A stretch of 64,000 bases of DNA from JAGQSZ01 sp049647585 (lineage in GTDB: Bacteria; Actinomycetota; Acidimicrobiia; Acidimicrobiales; Microtrichaceae): positions 1-64,000 of the forward strand of contig JBARXY010000026.1 in the NCBI GenBank assembly GCA_049647585.1, given 5' to 3'. Below the pieces are notes generated by a model, which was not told the DNA's origin, did not search any database, and saw nothing but the letters and a program-made list of their open reading frames with translations. How positions within the stretch are numbered: the first letter of the stretch is position 1; every line of letters starts with the position of its first letter. Made by a program: the position numbers and the translations under genes. This document shows, one piece after another, positions 1 to 8,636 of this stretch.

Positions 1-2
1 AC

Positions 3-923
3 CGGGCAACCCTGCGGGCGTTGGCGTTGACCGAAATATGTAGACGTGCGACCGCGAAACCGGTCGGGTCGACAACACCGGGGCGCCCTGAGGTGTCGTT
101 GAGCGTCGGACCCGACAATTTCGGTCATGGCGTCACCAGATGGGGCGACACCGTCACCATCAGCGACAGTGTCTTGTTCTGTGTGGCGGATCTCGTCACG
201 ATCCTCACCGACACCCACGGCAACCCGAAACGGATGGGACCCGGGTTCCCGTTCCCGACCCCACCCCAGCCGACAGGCGGGTTCGGGGTCAGCGGTGACC
301 AGTATGCCCGCCTGCTCGAGGAGTTCGAGGCGGCTCTGCCGGCGAGTTGGGAACACACGAAGTGGCAACTCGAGCGGGGACGACAGATCCGTTACGCCAC
401 CCCCGAGCAACGCCGCGCTCTCGCCAGCCGAGATGGCGGATGTGTGTTCCCCGGATGCGACATGCCCCACGCGTGGACCGACGCCCATCACGTCACCTGG
501 TGGCGAAACGGCGGAACAACCGATATCGACCAACTCATCAGTCTCTGTAGACGCCACCATGGAGTGGCTCACACCACCGGCTGGAACGTCACCCTCGACA
601 AACACGGTTGGACCCACTGGAGTACCCCCAACGGGCGACACCTCCACGGCCAACGCCACCACAGCCGACCCAATACCACTAGCGATACACCCGGCAGACC
701 GCCACAAGATAAACGCCCGCCAGTTGAACCGCCATGCGACAAACGCCCACCAGGTGAACCGCCTAGCGCAAAGCCCGGCGACCACCTCCCGCCAGGCCAA
801 CCGCCGGGCCAACCGCCAGGCTCACCACCAGATGAGCACCCACCCAGGTCGATGCCAGAACAGATAGACCCGCCCCGTACAGGCCCACCCGGTACAGACC
901 CACCCTGCTGCGGGCACGACTAG
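3..923 (+). CDS. HNH endonuclease of the DUF222/13E12 type, 5'-partial
   Basis: The reading frame is open to the left edge, so the gene very probably begins upstream; a TTG at 21 is only an internal candidate start. The C-terminal half carries an HNH nuclease core: two Cys in CVFPGC, then DAHHVTWW, then a closing LCRRHH. This is the layout of the abundant actinobacterial DUF222-HNH proteins, whose DUF222 part would lie mostly outside the window. After the nuclease comes a roughly 90-residue low-complexity tail rich in Pro, Gly, Asp and Lys, with repeats of the PPGQPPGQPPG kind. The family is thought to be mobile or a relic of mobile elements. Cellular role unknown. The nuclease fold is well supported; activity is not tested by sequence. 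Confidence 0.85.
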   Translation, partial: RATLRALALTEICRRATAKPVGSTTPGRPEVSLSVGPDNFGHGVTRWGDTVTISDSVLFCVADLVTILTDTHGNPKRMGPGFPFPTPPQPTGGFGVSGDQYARLLEEFEAALPASWEHTKWQLERGRQIRYATPEQRRALASRDGGCVFPGCDMPHAWTDAHHVTWWRNGGTTDIDQLISLCRRHHGVAHTTGWNVTLDKHGWTHWSTPNGRHLHGQRHHSRPNTTSDTPGRPPQDKRPPVEPPCDKRPPGEPPSAKPGDHLPPGQPPGQPPGSPPDEHPPRSMPEQIDPPRTGPPGTDPPCCGHD

Positions 924-1081
924 GCCATTTGGCTCATCTTTGGCCGATCCGCTCAGGAACCCCGCGCTTCTGCCGATTTGCTATCGAGCTGGGCTTCTGG
1001 CCCGGTGCCGCACAGGACCGCGACTCGATGACTTGTCGACCTGGCCTGTGGCGGTTCGTTTCACCGCTGGGAGCAGTTTTG

Positions 1082-1276
1082 ATGAGTGCAGATCAATGTC
1101 AGCACGAGCAGGTCGAGATCGGCATCATGATCGATGGTGTCCGACTGATCATGCGGTCGTGTTCCGAATGCGACACGCGTAGCTGGCATCGCGATGGCGA
1201 GTCGGTACCCCTTCATGGGGTCCTGCACGACATCCGCGCCGTCCCCACTCGGTACAAGCGGGCACTGTCGAGCTGA
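1082..1276 (+). CDS. small Cys/His-containing hypothetical protein (64 aa)
   Basis: The frame is open further upstream, but the ATG at 1082 is chosen because GGGAG lies at 1069-1073, eight bases before it. The 64-residue product has a CQHEQV segment near the N-terminus and a CSEC pair about 25 residues later, followed by W-H. This could form a small zinc ribbon (Cys-His plus Cys-Cys). It is highly polar, with no signal peptide or membrane segment. It lies just upstream of the glycan module on the same strand, about 100 bases before the next start. I do not recognise the family. The strong ribosome binding site and paired cysteines argue that it is a real gene. Confidence 0.55.
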   Translation: MSADQCQHEQVEIGIMIDGVRLIMRSCSECDTRSWHRDGESVPLHGVLHDIRAVPTRYKRALSS

Positions 1277-1376
1277 CGACAGACTGATGAAGTTCCAGAT
1301 CAACTCCTGATTGGCTGAGTGCCCTCGCTGGGAGTGTCAGGGTCGATGGTCGTTCTCGTGTAACGATGTTGACCCC

Positions 1377-4300
1377 ATGGACCAGACGAAGGCCCCCGGC
1401 GAAGGTCCGGCTGACAGAGAATTCACAGCGCCGGGAGCTGTCGGCGACGAAGTCTCCCGTGAAGACGAATCGGGTTTCCCCGAATTCGAATTCGAAGCCG
1501 AGGGGTCCGAAAGCGACGGGTCACAACCTGAGAATTGGATCGAGGGCCCCGCTGAGACAGCTCGCCGGGAACTGATCGAACGGATCATCTCTTGGGCGAT
1601 CGTCGGAGCGTGCTGCCTCTTCGTCTTCACCACGCTCAACCCCCGGCTGATTCTCCAGAACAGCGTTCCGACCGGTGGGGACATGGGCGCCCACGTATGG
1701 GGACCACGGTTCCTCGCTGACCATCTAATTCCCCAGTTCCGCGTCTCGGGCTGGTCCATGGACTGGTACGCCGGATTCCCCACGTACGTCTTCTACATGG
1801 TTGTCCCCTCGTTGATGATTCTGTGGCTGTCAGCAGGACCGTCGCTGTGGCTGACCCCCGTCCTGTTGGCGATCGTCGCCGGCATCGTGTGGGCGCTGAG
1901 GCCACGCCTGACTGCGCCGTGGCAACGCTGGGTGCTGTGGGTCGGAACAGTGATCATCTCGGTGCTGGCCATACCGATTCCGTACAACGTCGCTTTCAAG
2001 ATCGTCGCCGTGTCGGGGCTCGTGACGCTACCCATCGCGGCATATCAACTTGCCAGAGCCACACGGGCGCCATTCCCGGTGGCACCGATCGCAGCGGTCG
2101 CCACTCTGGGCTTCAGCTACGACAAGGGCTTCACGATCCTCGGAGGCAACGGCGCCTCGACGATGGCTGGAGAGTTCGCGTTCTCGGTCTCGTTGACTTT
2201 CGCACTGCTGTACCTGGCGGTCGTGTTCCGCGGAATGCGGACCGGCAGAAGCCGAGCCCTCGGCGCAGTCCTACTGGCAATGACCATCCTGTGCCATCTG
2301 ATTCCTGCGATCTTCGCCGGCATCGCGACCCTGGGCGTCATTGTGTTCCTCCGGCGAGACGATCGTGATGATCGCGAACCGTGGTGGGATGCAAACGCAG
2401 TCGGTCGGATTGCTGCGGGACTGATCGTCGCGATCGTGTTGCTGTCTCTGTTCTCGGGCACCGATCTACCGGGGGCGGGTGTCCTCAACTCGCTGCCGCT
2501 GGCCAGCATCCTGGTCCCTTCGCAGTCGATGTTCCCGGCTCTGGCGACCCTGGCGGCGATAGCGTTCTTCACCGGTTTCGAACCGCGTATTCCAGACAGA
2601 CTCAGACGTCTTTCCGGGCTTGTCCCGACCGTCGCTGCGACGATCGTCATCGCAGGGGTCATCTGGAAGTTCGGAACCTGGTGGGCGTTCGCCCTGGGTC
2701 TGGTGGCACTGGTCATCCTCTACATGGCCGGTATCGACACCAAGTTGTTGCGATGGATAGCAATCGTGGGGCCGGTCGGAGGTTTCCTGACCGGGTTCTG
2801 GGCTCTTCCGTTCCTGGCCAACAGCACCTACATGAACGACATGGGCTGGGAGAAGTACACCCGTTACACGGACTATCTGCTCGCAGTTCCAGAGCTCGAT
2901 CTGGGAGGGATGCCGTATCGGAATGTCATCTTCGGTCTGGCCGCGGTCGGCGTACTGCTTTCGCTGGTCTACAAGGTGCGATTCGGGTGGTTCCTGTCAC
3001 TGCTGGTCGTGGTCTTCGCCTGGATCTTCCGGTACTTCCCCCAGTACCGGCTCTGGAACGCCCGGTTGCTGCCCTTCTACTACCTGGCTCTATATCTGCT
3101 CGCCGGGCTGGCGGCGGCGCTGATAATCAGAACTCTGGCGGTCGTCGTCAGTGACCTGTCTCGGGCACCCAAGGCGCAGCTCGCCGCCATGGCAACCGGT
3201 GCCGTCGTCGTAACGCTCGTCGTGATGACTGTCTTCCTCGGGTCGTTCAAGGCGCTTCCCGGGGGAAGCCTGGTCCCAGATCCCAAGGATCCGACCGTGA
3301 GCGTCTACCGCTGGGCGGGGATCAACTTTCCACTTGGAATAGTCAACGACTGGTCAAGGTGGAACTTCAGCGGACTCGAGGGCAAGCCTGCGTATCCGGA
3401 ATTCCGCGGTGTGATGGACATGATGGGCCAGGTCGGTGATGACCACGGCTGTGGGCGGGCGATGTGGGAATTCGACTCGGACACCAATCGCTATGGCACC
3501 ACGATGGCTCTGATGCTTCTGCCGTATTTCACCGACAGCTGTATCGGGTCGATGGAGGGTCTGTATTTCGAAGCCTCGTCGACGACCCCGTTCCACTTCC
3601 TGACCCAGTCGGAGGTGTCGACCGCTCCATCGCGTGCTCAGCGTGAGTTGCCTTATGGCCCCTTCAACATCGATGAGGGTATCGAGCACATGCGGCTGCT
3701 CGGGGTCCGCTACTACATGGCGACCAGCGAGCAGGCCATCACTGCGGCCGAGGGCAACGCGCAGCTCAGGAAGATTGACGACAAGACGTTCACCTACATG
3801 GACGGCGCCGAGAAGAAGTCGCATCGCTGGGCTGTATTCCAGATCTCCGACTCCGAGTTGGTCGAGGGCCTGACCAACGATCCTGCGGTGGTTGCCGACA
3901 TTGACGACCACATCGACGGCTGGGTCTATGCCAAGAAGCGGCTTGCGCCCAATGACACACAGGCGGCCGCCGGGACTCCCGGGTTCAAGCTGCCGGGTCC
4001 GGCCACCGACTGGTTCATGGACCCGAGCCGTTGGGACATTTTCCTCGCCAGCTCCGGTCCGTCGAACTGGCCCAGGACGACTGTGGCGAAGACGCCTGAC
4101 CTGAAGTCGACCCGACGACCCAATCCAGAGGTCAAGGTCAGCGACCTGAAGATCACCTCTGACTCGGTTTCCTTCGACGTCGACAAGGTCGGGGTGCCCG
4201 TCCTGGTCAAGGTTTCCTACTTCCCCAACTGGAAGGTCGAGGGCGCAACAGGGCCCTACCGGGTGACACCCAACTTCATGGTGGTGGTTCCGACCTCGAA

Positions 4301-4541
4301 TCACGTGGAACTGAACTACGGATACTCGCGTGTCGAGCTGCTCGGCTGGCTCATGACGGCGCTAGGTGTCGTGGCGGTTGTCGGACTGGCACTTTGGGAC
4401 CACCGGCGAGAACTGGAAGATCCGCCGACAACCAGCGACCAGGATCCGGTCGAACCGGAGCCGCATGACCCCGACCAGGGCGGGTCAGATCCAGAAACGG
4501 ACCTGGCTGACACTCGCACTGAGCCCCTACTTTCCCGCTAA
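1377..4541 (+). CDS. large multi-pass membrane protein, GT-C-like putative glycosyltransferase
   Basis: About 1,054 residues from the ATG at 1377; an in-frame TTG at 1311 is possible but has no better ribosome site. An acidic N-terminal stretch of about 70 residues precedes the first membrane span. The first outer loop has TGGDMGAHVWGPRFL, where acidic residues after the first span resemble the catalytic loop of GT-C enzymes. Ten or more further spans follow to about residue 620, then a large extracytoplasmic domain of about 350 residues, one last span (LLGWLMTALGVVAVV) and a polar acidic tail. It resembles the PTPS-related/AftD-like membrane proteins of actinobacteria. Adjacent genes make polyprenyl-phosphate sugar and mannose-1-P, so a polyprenyl-sugar-dependent transferase is inferred. 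The substrate cannot be read from sequence. Confidence 0.65.
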   Translation: MDQTKAPGEGPADREFTAPGAVGDEVSREDESGFPEFEFEAEGSESDGSQPENWIEGPAETARRELIERIISWAIVGACCLFVFTTLNPRLILQNSVPTGGDMGAHVWGPRFLADHLIPQFRVSGWSMDWYAGFPTYVFYMVVPSLMILWLSAGPSLWLTPVLLAIVAGIVWALRPRLTAPWQRWVLWVGTVIISVLAIPIPYNVAFKIVAVSGLVTLPIAAYQLARATRAPFPVAPIAAVATLGFSYDKGFTILGGNGASTMAGEFAFSVSLTFALLYLAVVFRGMRTGRSRALGAVLLAMTILCHLIPAIFAGIATLGVIVFLRRDDRDDREPWWDANAVGRIAAGLIVAIVLLSLFSGTDLPGAGVLNSLPLASILVPSQSMFPALATLAAIAFFTGFEPRIPDRLRRLSGLVPTVAATIVIAGVIWKFGTWWAFALGLVALVILYMAGIDTKLLRWIAIVGPVGGFLTGFWALPFLANSTYMNDMGWEKYTRYTDYLLAVPELDLGGMPYRNVIFGLAAVGVLLSLVYKVRFGWFLSLLVVVFAWIFRYFPQYRLWNARLLPFYYLALYLLAGLAAALIIRTLAVVVSDLSRAPKAQLAAMATGAVVVTLVVMTVFLGSFKALPGGSLVPDPKDPTVSVYRWAGINFPLGIVNDWSRWNFSGLEGKPAYPEFRGVMDMMGQVGDDHGCGRAMWEFDSDTNRYGTTMALMLLPYFTDSCIGSMEGLYFEASSTTPFHFLTQSEVSTAPSRAQRELPYGPFNIDEGIEHMRLLGVRYYMATSEQAITAAEGNAQLRKIDDKTFTYMDGAEKKSHRWAVFQISDSELVEGLTNDPAVVADIDDHIDGWVYAKKRLAPNDTQAAAGTPGFKLPGPATDWFMDPSRWDIFLASSGPSNWPRTTVAKTPDLKSTRRPNPEVKVSDLKITSDSVSFDVDKVGVPVLVKVSYFPNWKVEGATGPYRVTPNFMVVVPTSNHVELNYGYSRVELLGWLMTALGVVAVVGLALWDHRRELEDPPTTSDQDPVEPEPHDPDQGGSDPETDLADTRTEPLLSR

Positions 4542-4552
4542 CAGCCGACAAC

Positions 4553-5746
4553 ATGGAATTTCTGCGCCGGTTCACGCTCGTCGGGTTCATCGCCACGGCG
4601 GTCGATGTTGCCCTGCTGGTCCTACTCCGACAGGGCCACGATTGGCCGGTTTGGACCGCAGATCTGGTGGCAGTGCTCGTCGCGACCTGCGTTTCGTGGT
4701 TTCTTCACGGCCTGATCACCCAACCAGCAGATCCGTCACGCAGGTGGTTCCGGCATGTCGGTCCGTATGTCAGCACTGCAGGGTTGGCGTTGGTAGTCGA
4801 CGTGGGCGTCATATCGCTTCTGGATCTGGCCCTCGACCCGACCGGGAACCTGCCACTATTGGCGATGAAGGTCGTATCGCTGGGGGCCGCGTTCACCGTC
4901 AGGGTTCTCCTCTACCGGAACTCGATGTTCCTCGCGGTGCGCGAGAATCAGGCCCGCCCCGTCGAACGGCCACAGGCACCGGGGGAGCAGCGGCTGAGCG
5001 TCATCATCCCGGCCTTCATGGAAGAGGACAGGATCGCCTCGACAATCGCTGCGATCCGAAATGCCCTGTCCGCGGTGGCTGCCGATGGGGGGCTCGAGGT
5101 CGTTGTGGTGGACGACGGGTCGACGGACCGAACCTCGGCTGTGGCGAGCGCTGCTGGCGCGGACAGGGTGATCACCCAGTCGGAAAACCTCGGCAAGGGT
5201 GCGGCTGTCCGCTCGGGGATGCTTGTGTCGACCGGCCGGACAGTTGCATTCACCGACGCCGACCTCTCCTACAGCCCTGAGCAGATCCTGTCGTTGCTCG
5301 ATGGCGTAGAACAAGGCTGGGATGTCGTGGTGGGAAGCCGCCGCCACGTCGATGCGAGGACCGTTGTGCGCGCGGGCCGGTTACGTGAACTTGGCGGACG
5401 GGTCATCAACGTGCTGACTGAATACGTCCTGTTGGGTCGCTACCGCGACACCCAGTGTGGACTGAAGGCGATGCGATCCGACGCTGCCCGGCTGATCTTT
5501 TCGCACTCACGGATCGACGGGTTCGCCTTCGACGTCGAGATTTTCGCTCTTGTGGAGCGGTATCGACTGGCCCTCCTCGAAGTACCCGTCGAGGTGGTCA
5601 ACTCGGGGCGGTCGACGGTGCGAGTGGTTAGCGACGCGGCACGACTCATTCGGGACCTGTTCAGGATCCGGACCTACGCAAGGGTCGGGTACTACGAACT
5701 CGAACCTGATGAGATCCTGCCCACAGTCATGGACGACGACCACTGA
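4553..5746 (+). CDS. GtrA-like domain fused to family 2 glycosyltransferase (polyprenyl-phosphate sugar synthase)
   Basis: 397 residues starting 11 bases after the previous stop. Residues about 1-130 hold four hydrophobic segments of the GtrA type (LLRQGHDWPVWTADLVAVLV and following). From about 145 a GT2 domain starts with LSVIIPAFMEED; VVVDDGSTDRT and the metal-binding TDADLSYSP are both present, and TQCGLKAMR is typical of the dolichyl-phosphate mannose/glucose synthase group. It probably moves a hexose from a nucleotide sugar to a polyprenyl phosphate at the membrane, with the GtrA part helping anchoring or flipping. GtrA and GT2 are usually separate genes; here they are fused with GtrA first. 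Phosphomannomutase next door suggests GDP-mannose as donor, but glucose is not excluded. Confidence 0.8.
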   Translation: MEFLRRFTLVGFIATAVDVALLVLLRQGHDWPVWTADLVAVLVATCVSWFLHGLITQPADPSRRWFRHVGPYVSTAGLALVVDVGVISLLDLALDPTGNLPLLAMKVVSLGAAFTVRVLLYRNSMFLAVRENQARPVERPQAPGEQRLSVIIPAFMEEDRIASTIAAIRNALSAVAADGGLEVVVVDDGSTDRTSAVASAAGADRVITQSENLGKGAAVRSGMLVSTGRTVAFTDADLSYSPEQILSLLDGVEQGWDVVVGSRRHVDARTVVRAGRLRELGGRVINVLTEYVLLGRYRDTQCGLKAMRSDAARLIFSHSRIDGFAFDVEIFALVERYRLALLEVPVEVVNSGRSTVRVVSDAARLIRDLFRIRTYARVGYYELEPDEILPTVMDDDH

Positions 5747-5801
5747 ACAGACTGACCCGACCCACGGGGCCGCTGGGCCGTCCCGACTAGAGTTGCCTCC
5801 C

Positions 5802-7169
5802 GTGAGTGACCTCGACGAGATCTTCAAGGCCTACGACATCCGAGGGGTCGTCCCCGAACAGTTCGATCCCACAAAGGCTCGGGCTATCGGTGTCGGTTTC
5901 GCCAAGTTCGTAAGTGAGTTCGACTCCAACGGGCCTGTCGAGCGGGTTCTGGTTGCGCGCGACATGCGCCCCAGTGGTGAAGCTCTCGTCGCAGCGTTTT
6001 CCGAGGGAGTCCGATCCCAGGGTATCGATGTCGTCGATCTGGGTCTCGCTTCAACCGACCTTCTTTACTTCGCCTCGGGCTCCTTGAACGCGCCCGGTGC
6101 GATGTTCACCGCCTCGCACAACCCGGCGCAGTACAACGGAATCAAGTTCTGTCGCGCGGGTGCCCGGCCCGTCGGTGAGGACTCCGGCCTGGCGACCATT
6201 CGGGCCACGGCCGAGCAGTCGATGGCGGGCACGGTCGACGACGTCGAAGTGGCTGGAACGTCCAGCTCGCAGGACCTGCTCGCAGCCTTCGCCGCTCACG
6301 TCCATTCCTTTGTGGACACAAGCACCCTCCGGCCGCTGCGGATCGTGGCAGACACGGCCAACGGAATGGGTGGGCTGATCGTTCCGGCGGTCTTCGAGGA
6401 GCTCCCCTTCGAGGTCGAGATCATGTACGGCGAACTCGACGGGACCTTCCCCAACCACCCGGCGGATCCCATCCAGCCGGAGAACACGGCGGACCTTCGG
6501 GCACGGGTTGTCGAGGCAGGGGCCGATATCGGGCTTGCCTTCGATGGTGACGCCGATCGGGTTTTCCTCGTCGACGAGCACGGAATCGGACTGTCCGGGT
6601 CGACCACAACTGCGATCATCGCTGCCGGAATCCTCGACAAGAATCCCGGCGAATCCGTGATCCACAATCTGATCTGCTCGAAGACCGTCCCCGAGGTGGT
6701 CCGTGAACATGGGGGAACTCCGATCCGCACCAGGGTCGGGCACTCGTTCATCAAAGAGGTCATGGCCGAATCCGGCGCGATCTTCGGTGGTGAACATTCG
6801 GCTCACTACTACTTCCGCGACAACTATCGGGCCGACTCCGGAATCATCGCGGCGCTCGTGGTCCTCGAACAGCTGTCGGTCTCGGGCAAGTCTCTCTCAG
6901 AGCTGCGCGCCCCTTTCGAGCGCTATGCGGATTCCGGCGAGATCAACACCAAGGTCGACGATCCGGCAGCAATGATCGACAAGGTCGCCGAGCACTATGC
7001 CGGATCGAACCAGGACCGCATGGATGGTCTCACCGTGGACTTCGGTGACTGGTGGTTCAACCTGAGGGCATCCAACACTGAGCCACTTCTCCGGCTGAAC
7101 CTCGAGGCTGCTGACCGTGCATCGTGTGATGCCAGGGTGGCAGAGGTTCAGGCAGTGCTGGCAGGCTGA
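5802..7169 (+). CDS. manB: phosphomannomutase/phosphoglucomutase
   Basis: 455 residues from a GTG at 5802. The same frame is open for 250 bases upstream, but that part overlaps the preceding gene and lacks family similarity. It interconverts hexose-6-phosphate and hexose-1-phosphate in the cytoplasm. The four landmarks of the alpha-D-phosphohexomutase family are present in order: the phosphoserine loop TASHNPAQYNGIKF, the metal loop DGDADR, the sugar loop GGEHSAHYYF and the phosphate loop RASNTEPLLR. Position beside a polyprenyl-sugar synthase and a phosphomannose isomerase-like gene supports mannose-1-P as a main product. The ManB symbol rests on context and the usual actinobacterial assignment; glucose activity is possible. 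Confidence 0.88.
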   Translation: MSDLDEIFKAYDIRGVVPEQFDPTKARAIGVGFAKFVSEFDSNGPVERVLVARDMRPSGEALVAAFSEGVRSQGIDVVDLGLASTDLLYFASGSLNAPGAMFTASHNPAQYNGIKFCRAGARPVGEDSGLATIRATAEQSMAGTVDDVEVAGTSSSQDLLAAFAAHVHSFVDTSTLRPLRIVADTANGMGGLIVPAVFEELPFEVEIMYGELDGTFPNHPADPIQPENTADLRARVVEAGADIGLAFDGDADRVFLVDEHGIGLSGSTTTAIIAAGILDKNPGESVIHNLICSKTVPEVVREHGGTPIRTRVGHSFIKEVMAESGAIFGGEHSAHYYFRDNYRADSGIIAALVVLEQLSVSGKSLSELRAPFERYADSGEINTKVDDPAAMIDKVAEHYAGSNQDRMDGLTVDFGDWWFNLRASNTEPLLRLNLEAADRASCDARVAEVQAVLAG

Positions 7170-7175
7170 ACGATT

Positions 7176-7224
7176 CACAGACCTTCGCAACCCACAGACC
7201 TTCGCACCGCACAGACCTACGAGG
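7176..7224 (+). repeat. 17-bp tandem repeat, about 2.7 copies
   Basis: Two units of CACAGACCTTCGCAACC/CACAGACCTTCGCACCG at 7176-7192 and 7193-7209 are followed by a partial third, CACAGACCTACGAGG, that runs into the ribosome binding site of the Trm112-like gene. The array begins six bases after the manB stop codon. The unit is not a multiple of three. Confidence 0.85.
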
Positions 7225-7231
7225 TGAACAG

Positions 7232-7480
7232 ATGAGCTCAGCACAAGTACTCGACCCCAGACTCCTGGAGATTCTCGCCTGCCCCGAGGACAAGGGCTCC
7301 CTGCTCTATTTCGCGGATGAGAACGTGTTGTTCAACCCGCGGCTGAAGCGGACCTATCCAGTTCGCGACGGTATCCCAGTGATGTTGATCACCGAAGCAA
7401 CCGATGTGACCGCCGCTGAGGCGAAGCGCCTGACCAAGAAGGCCGCTGACGAGGAGATCTCGCCAACCTTCGAGGACTGA
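7232..7480 (+). CDS. Trm112 family protein
   Basis: 82 residues; GAGGTGA sits about five bases before the ATG. The N-terminal half LLEILACPEDKGSLLYF and the later YPVRDGIPVMLITEA match the Trm112/UPF0434 fold, a small zinc-ribbon-like domain. In eukaryotes and archaea Trm112 activates methyltransferases; bacterial copies often sit in sugar or lipid A loci with no defined role. Only one of the usual cysteines is obvious here (ACP), so zinc binding is uncertain. Its stop codon directly abuts the next ATG, so it is translationally linked to the isomerase. Confidence 0.85.
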   Translation: MSSAQVLDPRLLEILACPEDKGSLLYFADENVLFNPRLKRTYPVRDGIPVMLITEATDVTAAEAKRLTKKAADEEISPTFED

Positions 7481-8500
7481 ATGACTGATTCACTCGAAAT
7501 ATTTGCCGCCACCAGAGGGCTCCCCGAGCAGTGTCGCGAAGCCGCAGGGGCCGAACCGGTCGGTACGCTTCCGACGAGCGAGGGAATAACTGCGGTCCTG
7601 CTGGTCGGTATGGGCGGCAGTGGAGTGACAGGCGACATCGCTCGCGCAGTGGCCTCGCCAACCTGCAACGTGCCGATGATCGTTCACAAGTCCTATGAGT
7701 GCCCCGCGTTCGTCGGTCCCGACACACTGGTCATTGCGACCTCGTTCTCCGGAGACACTTCGGAGACCACAGAGGTAACCCGGGCGGCGCTCGCCCTAGG
7801 CGCGAGAGTCGCGGTCGTGGCATCCGGTGGCGAACTCGTCGAGATAGCCAAGGACTCCGGGTCTGCTTTCTGGCAGGTCGACGACTCGATTCCGGCGCCG
7901 CGCTGTGCCGTCGCTGCGATGAGCCTGCCCGTGTTGTTGACTCTCGAGGCCCTGGGGCTCTGCGAGCCACTCACCAGCCAGATCGACGGGGCGATTGCAC
8001 AGTTGGAAAAGCGCCGTGAGGAACTTTCCGCTGAAGGCAATCCGGCCCAGACCTTGGCCCGCAGGATCGGGCGGACGCTGCCGATCGTCTACGGCGGGGG
8101 AGATCTGGGAACCGCTGCAGCGGTGCGCTGGAAATCTCAGTTCAACGAGAACCCGAAGGTCGCAGCGTTCATGAACGTGATGCCCGAGTTGACCCACAAC
8201 GAGGTCTGCGGTTGGGGGCAACACGGAGACATGACCCGTCAGGTGTTCTCGTTGATCCAACTACGGCATGATTTCGAACATCCCGGCGTTGTTCGGGGCC
8301 TTGAACTGGTCGCTGAGATTTCCGAGGAGATCGTGGCCGGAGTGCACACGGTCGCCGCGGCGGGTCACGGGCGGTTGGCCCAGATCTTCGACCTGATTCT
8401 CTTCGGAGACTTCGTCTCGCTGTACATGGCGTTCGCCGAAGGCATCGATCCGGGGCCTGTTCCAATTCTGGACGAGTTGAAGGCTCAACTTCGCCTTTAG
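7481..8500 (+). CDS. SIS-domain phosphoglucose/phosphomannose isomerase-like protein
   Basis: 339 residues, starting on the base after the previous TGA. It belongs to the bifunctional phosphoglucose/phosphomannose isomerase group: the first SIS domain has LLVGMGGSGVTGDIARA, the phosphate-binding loop is ATSFSGDTSETTE, and MPELTHNEVCGWG matches the conserved active-site region. It would isomerise fructose-6-P to glucose-6-P and/or mannose-6-P, feeding the phosphomannomutase two genes upstream. A homologue occupies the equivalent place next to manB in mycobacteria. Some homologues in actinobacteria appear to have lost part of the active site; the key regions seem intact here. Confidence 0.8.
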   Translation: MTDSLEIFAATRGLPEQCREAAGAEPVGTLPTSEGITAVLLVGMGGSGVTGDIARAVASPTCNVPMIVHKSYECPAFVGPDTLVIATSFSGDTSETTEVTRAALALGARVAVVASGGELVEIAKDSGSAFWQVDDSIPAPRCAVAAMSLPVLLTLEALGLCEPLTSQIDGAIAQLEKRREELSAEGNPAQTLARRIGRTLPIVYGGGDLGTAAAVRWKSQFNENPKVAAFMNVMPELTHNEVCGWGQHGDMTRQVFSLIQLRHDFEHPGVVRGLELVAEISEEIVAGVHTVAAAGHGRLAQIFDLILFGDFVSLYMAFAEGIDPGPVPILDELKAQLRL

Positions 8501-8518
8501 TGGTGTCGCGCTAGCCTG

Positions 8519-8620
8519 TGACTCTGCCCAGGGCTGCATGTACCCGGAGTCAGACGACCCCAGCCCGAAGCAAATTCATCCGTTGCTTCGATTGAGCGCG
8601 TACGCGGTTTCGATTCCGCG
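8519..8620 (+). promoter_or_regulatory. structured leader upstream of ahcY
   Basis: Three inverted repeats lie in a row before the ahcY ribosome site: TGACTC 8519-8524 with GAGTCA 8547-8552; a perfect 8-bp stem CGAAGCAA 8566-8573 with TTGCTTCG 8583-8590; and CGCGG 8603-8607 with CCGCG 8616-8620. In addition GGGCT at 8531-8535 (in the first loop) can pair with AGCCC at 8562-8566, as a pseudoknot would. It does not contain the conserved core of the known SAH riboswitch. A cis-regulatory RNA is inferred, not shown. Confidence 0.4.
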
Positions 8621-8636
8621 CCGCTCTGGAGGAAAT

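Noticed and set aside
921..977. TAGGCCATTTGGC and later TGCCGATTTG, resembling the pilin upstream element
   Set aside because: The distance between the boxes is about 15 bases longer than in the two good copies and no ATG follows at the expected distance.
8519..8620. Known SAH or SAM riboswitch before ahcY
   Set aside because: The conserved core sequences of the described classes could not be found; only generic stems are present.
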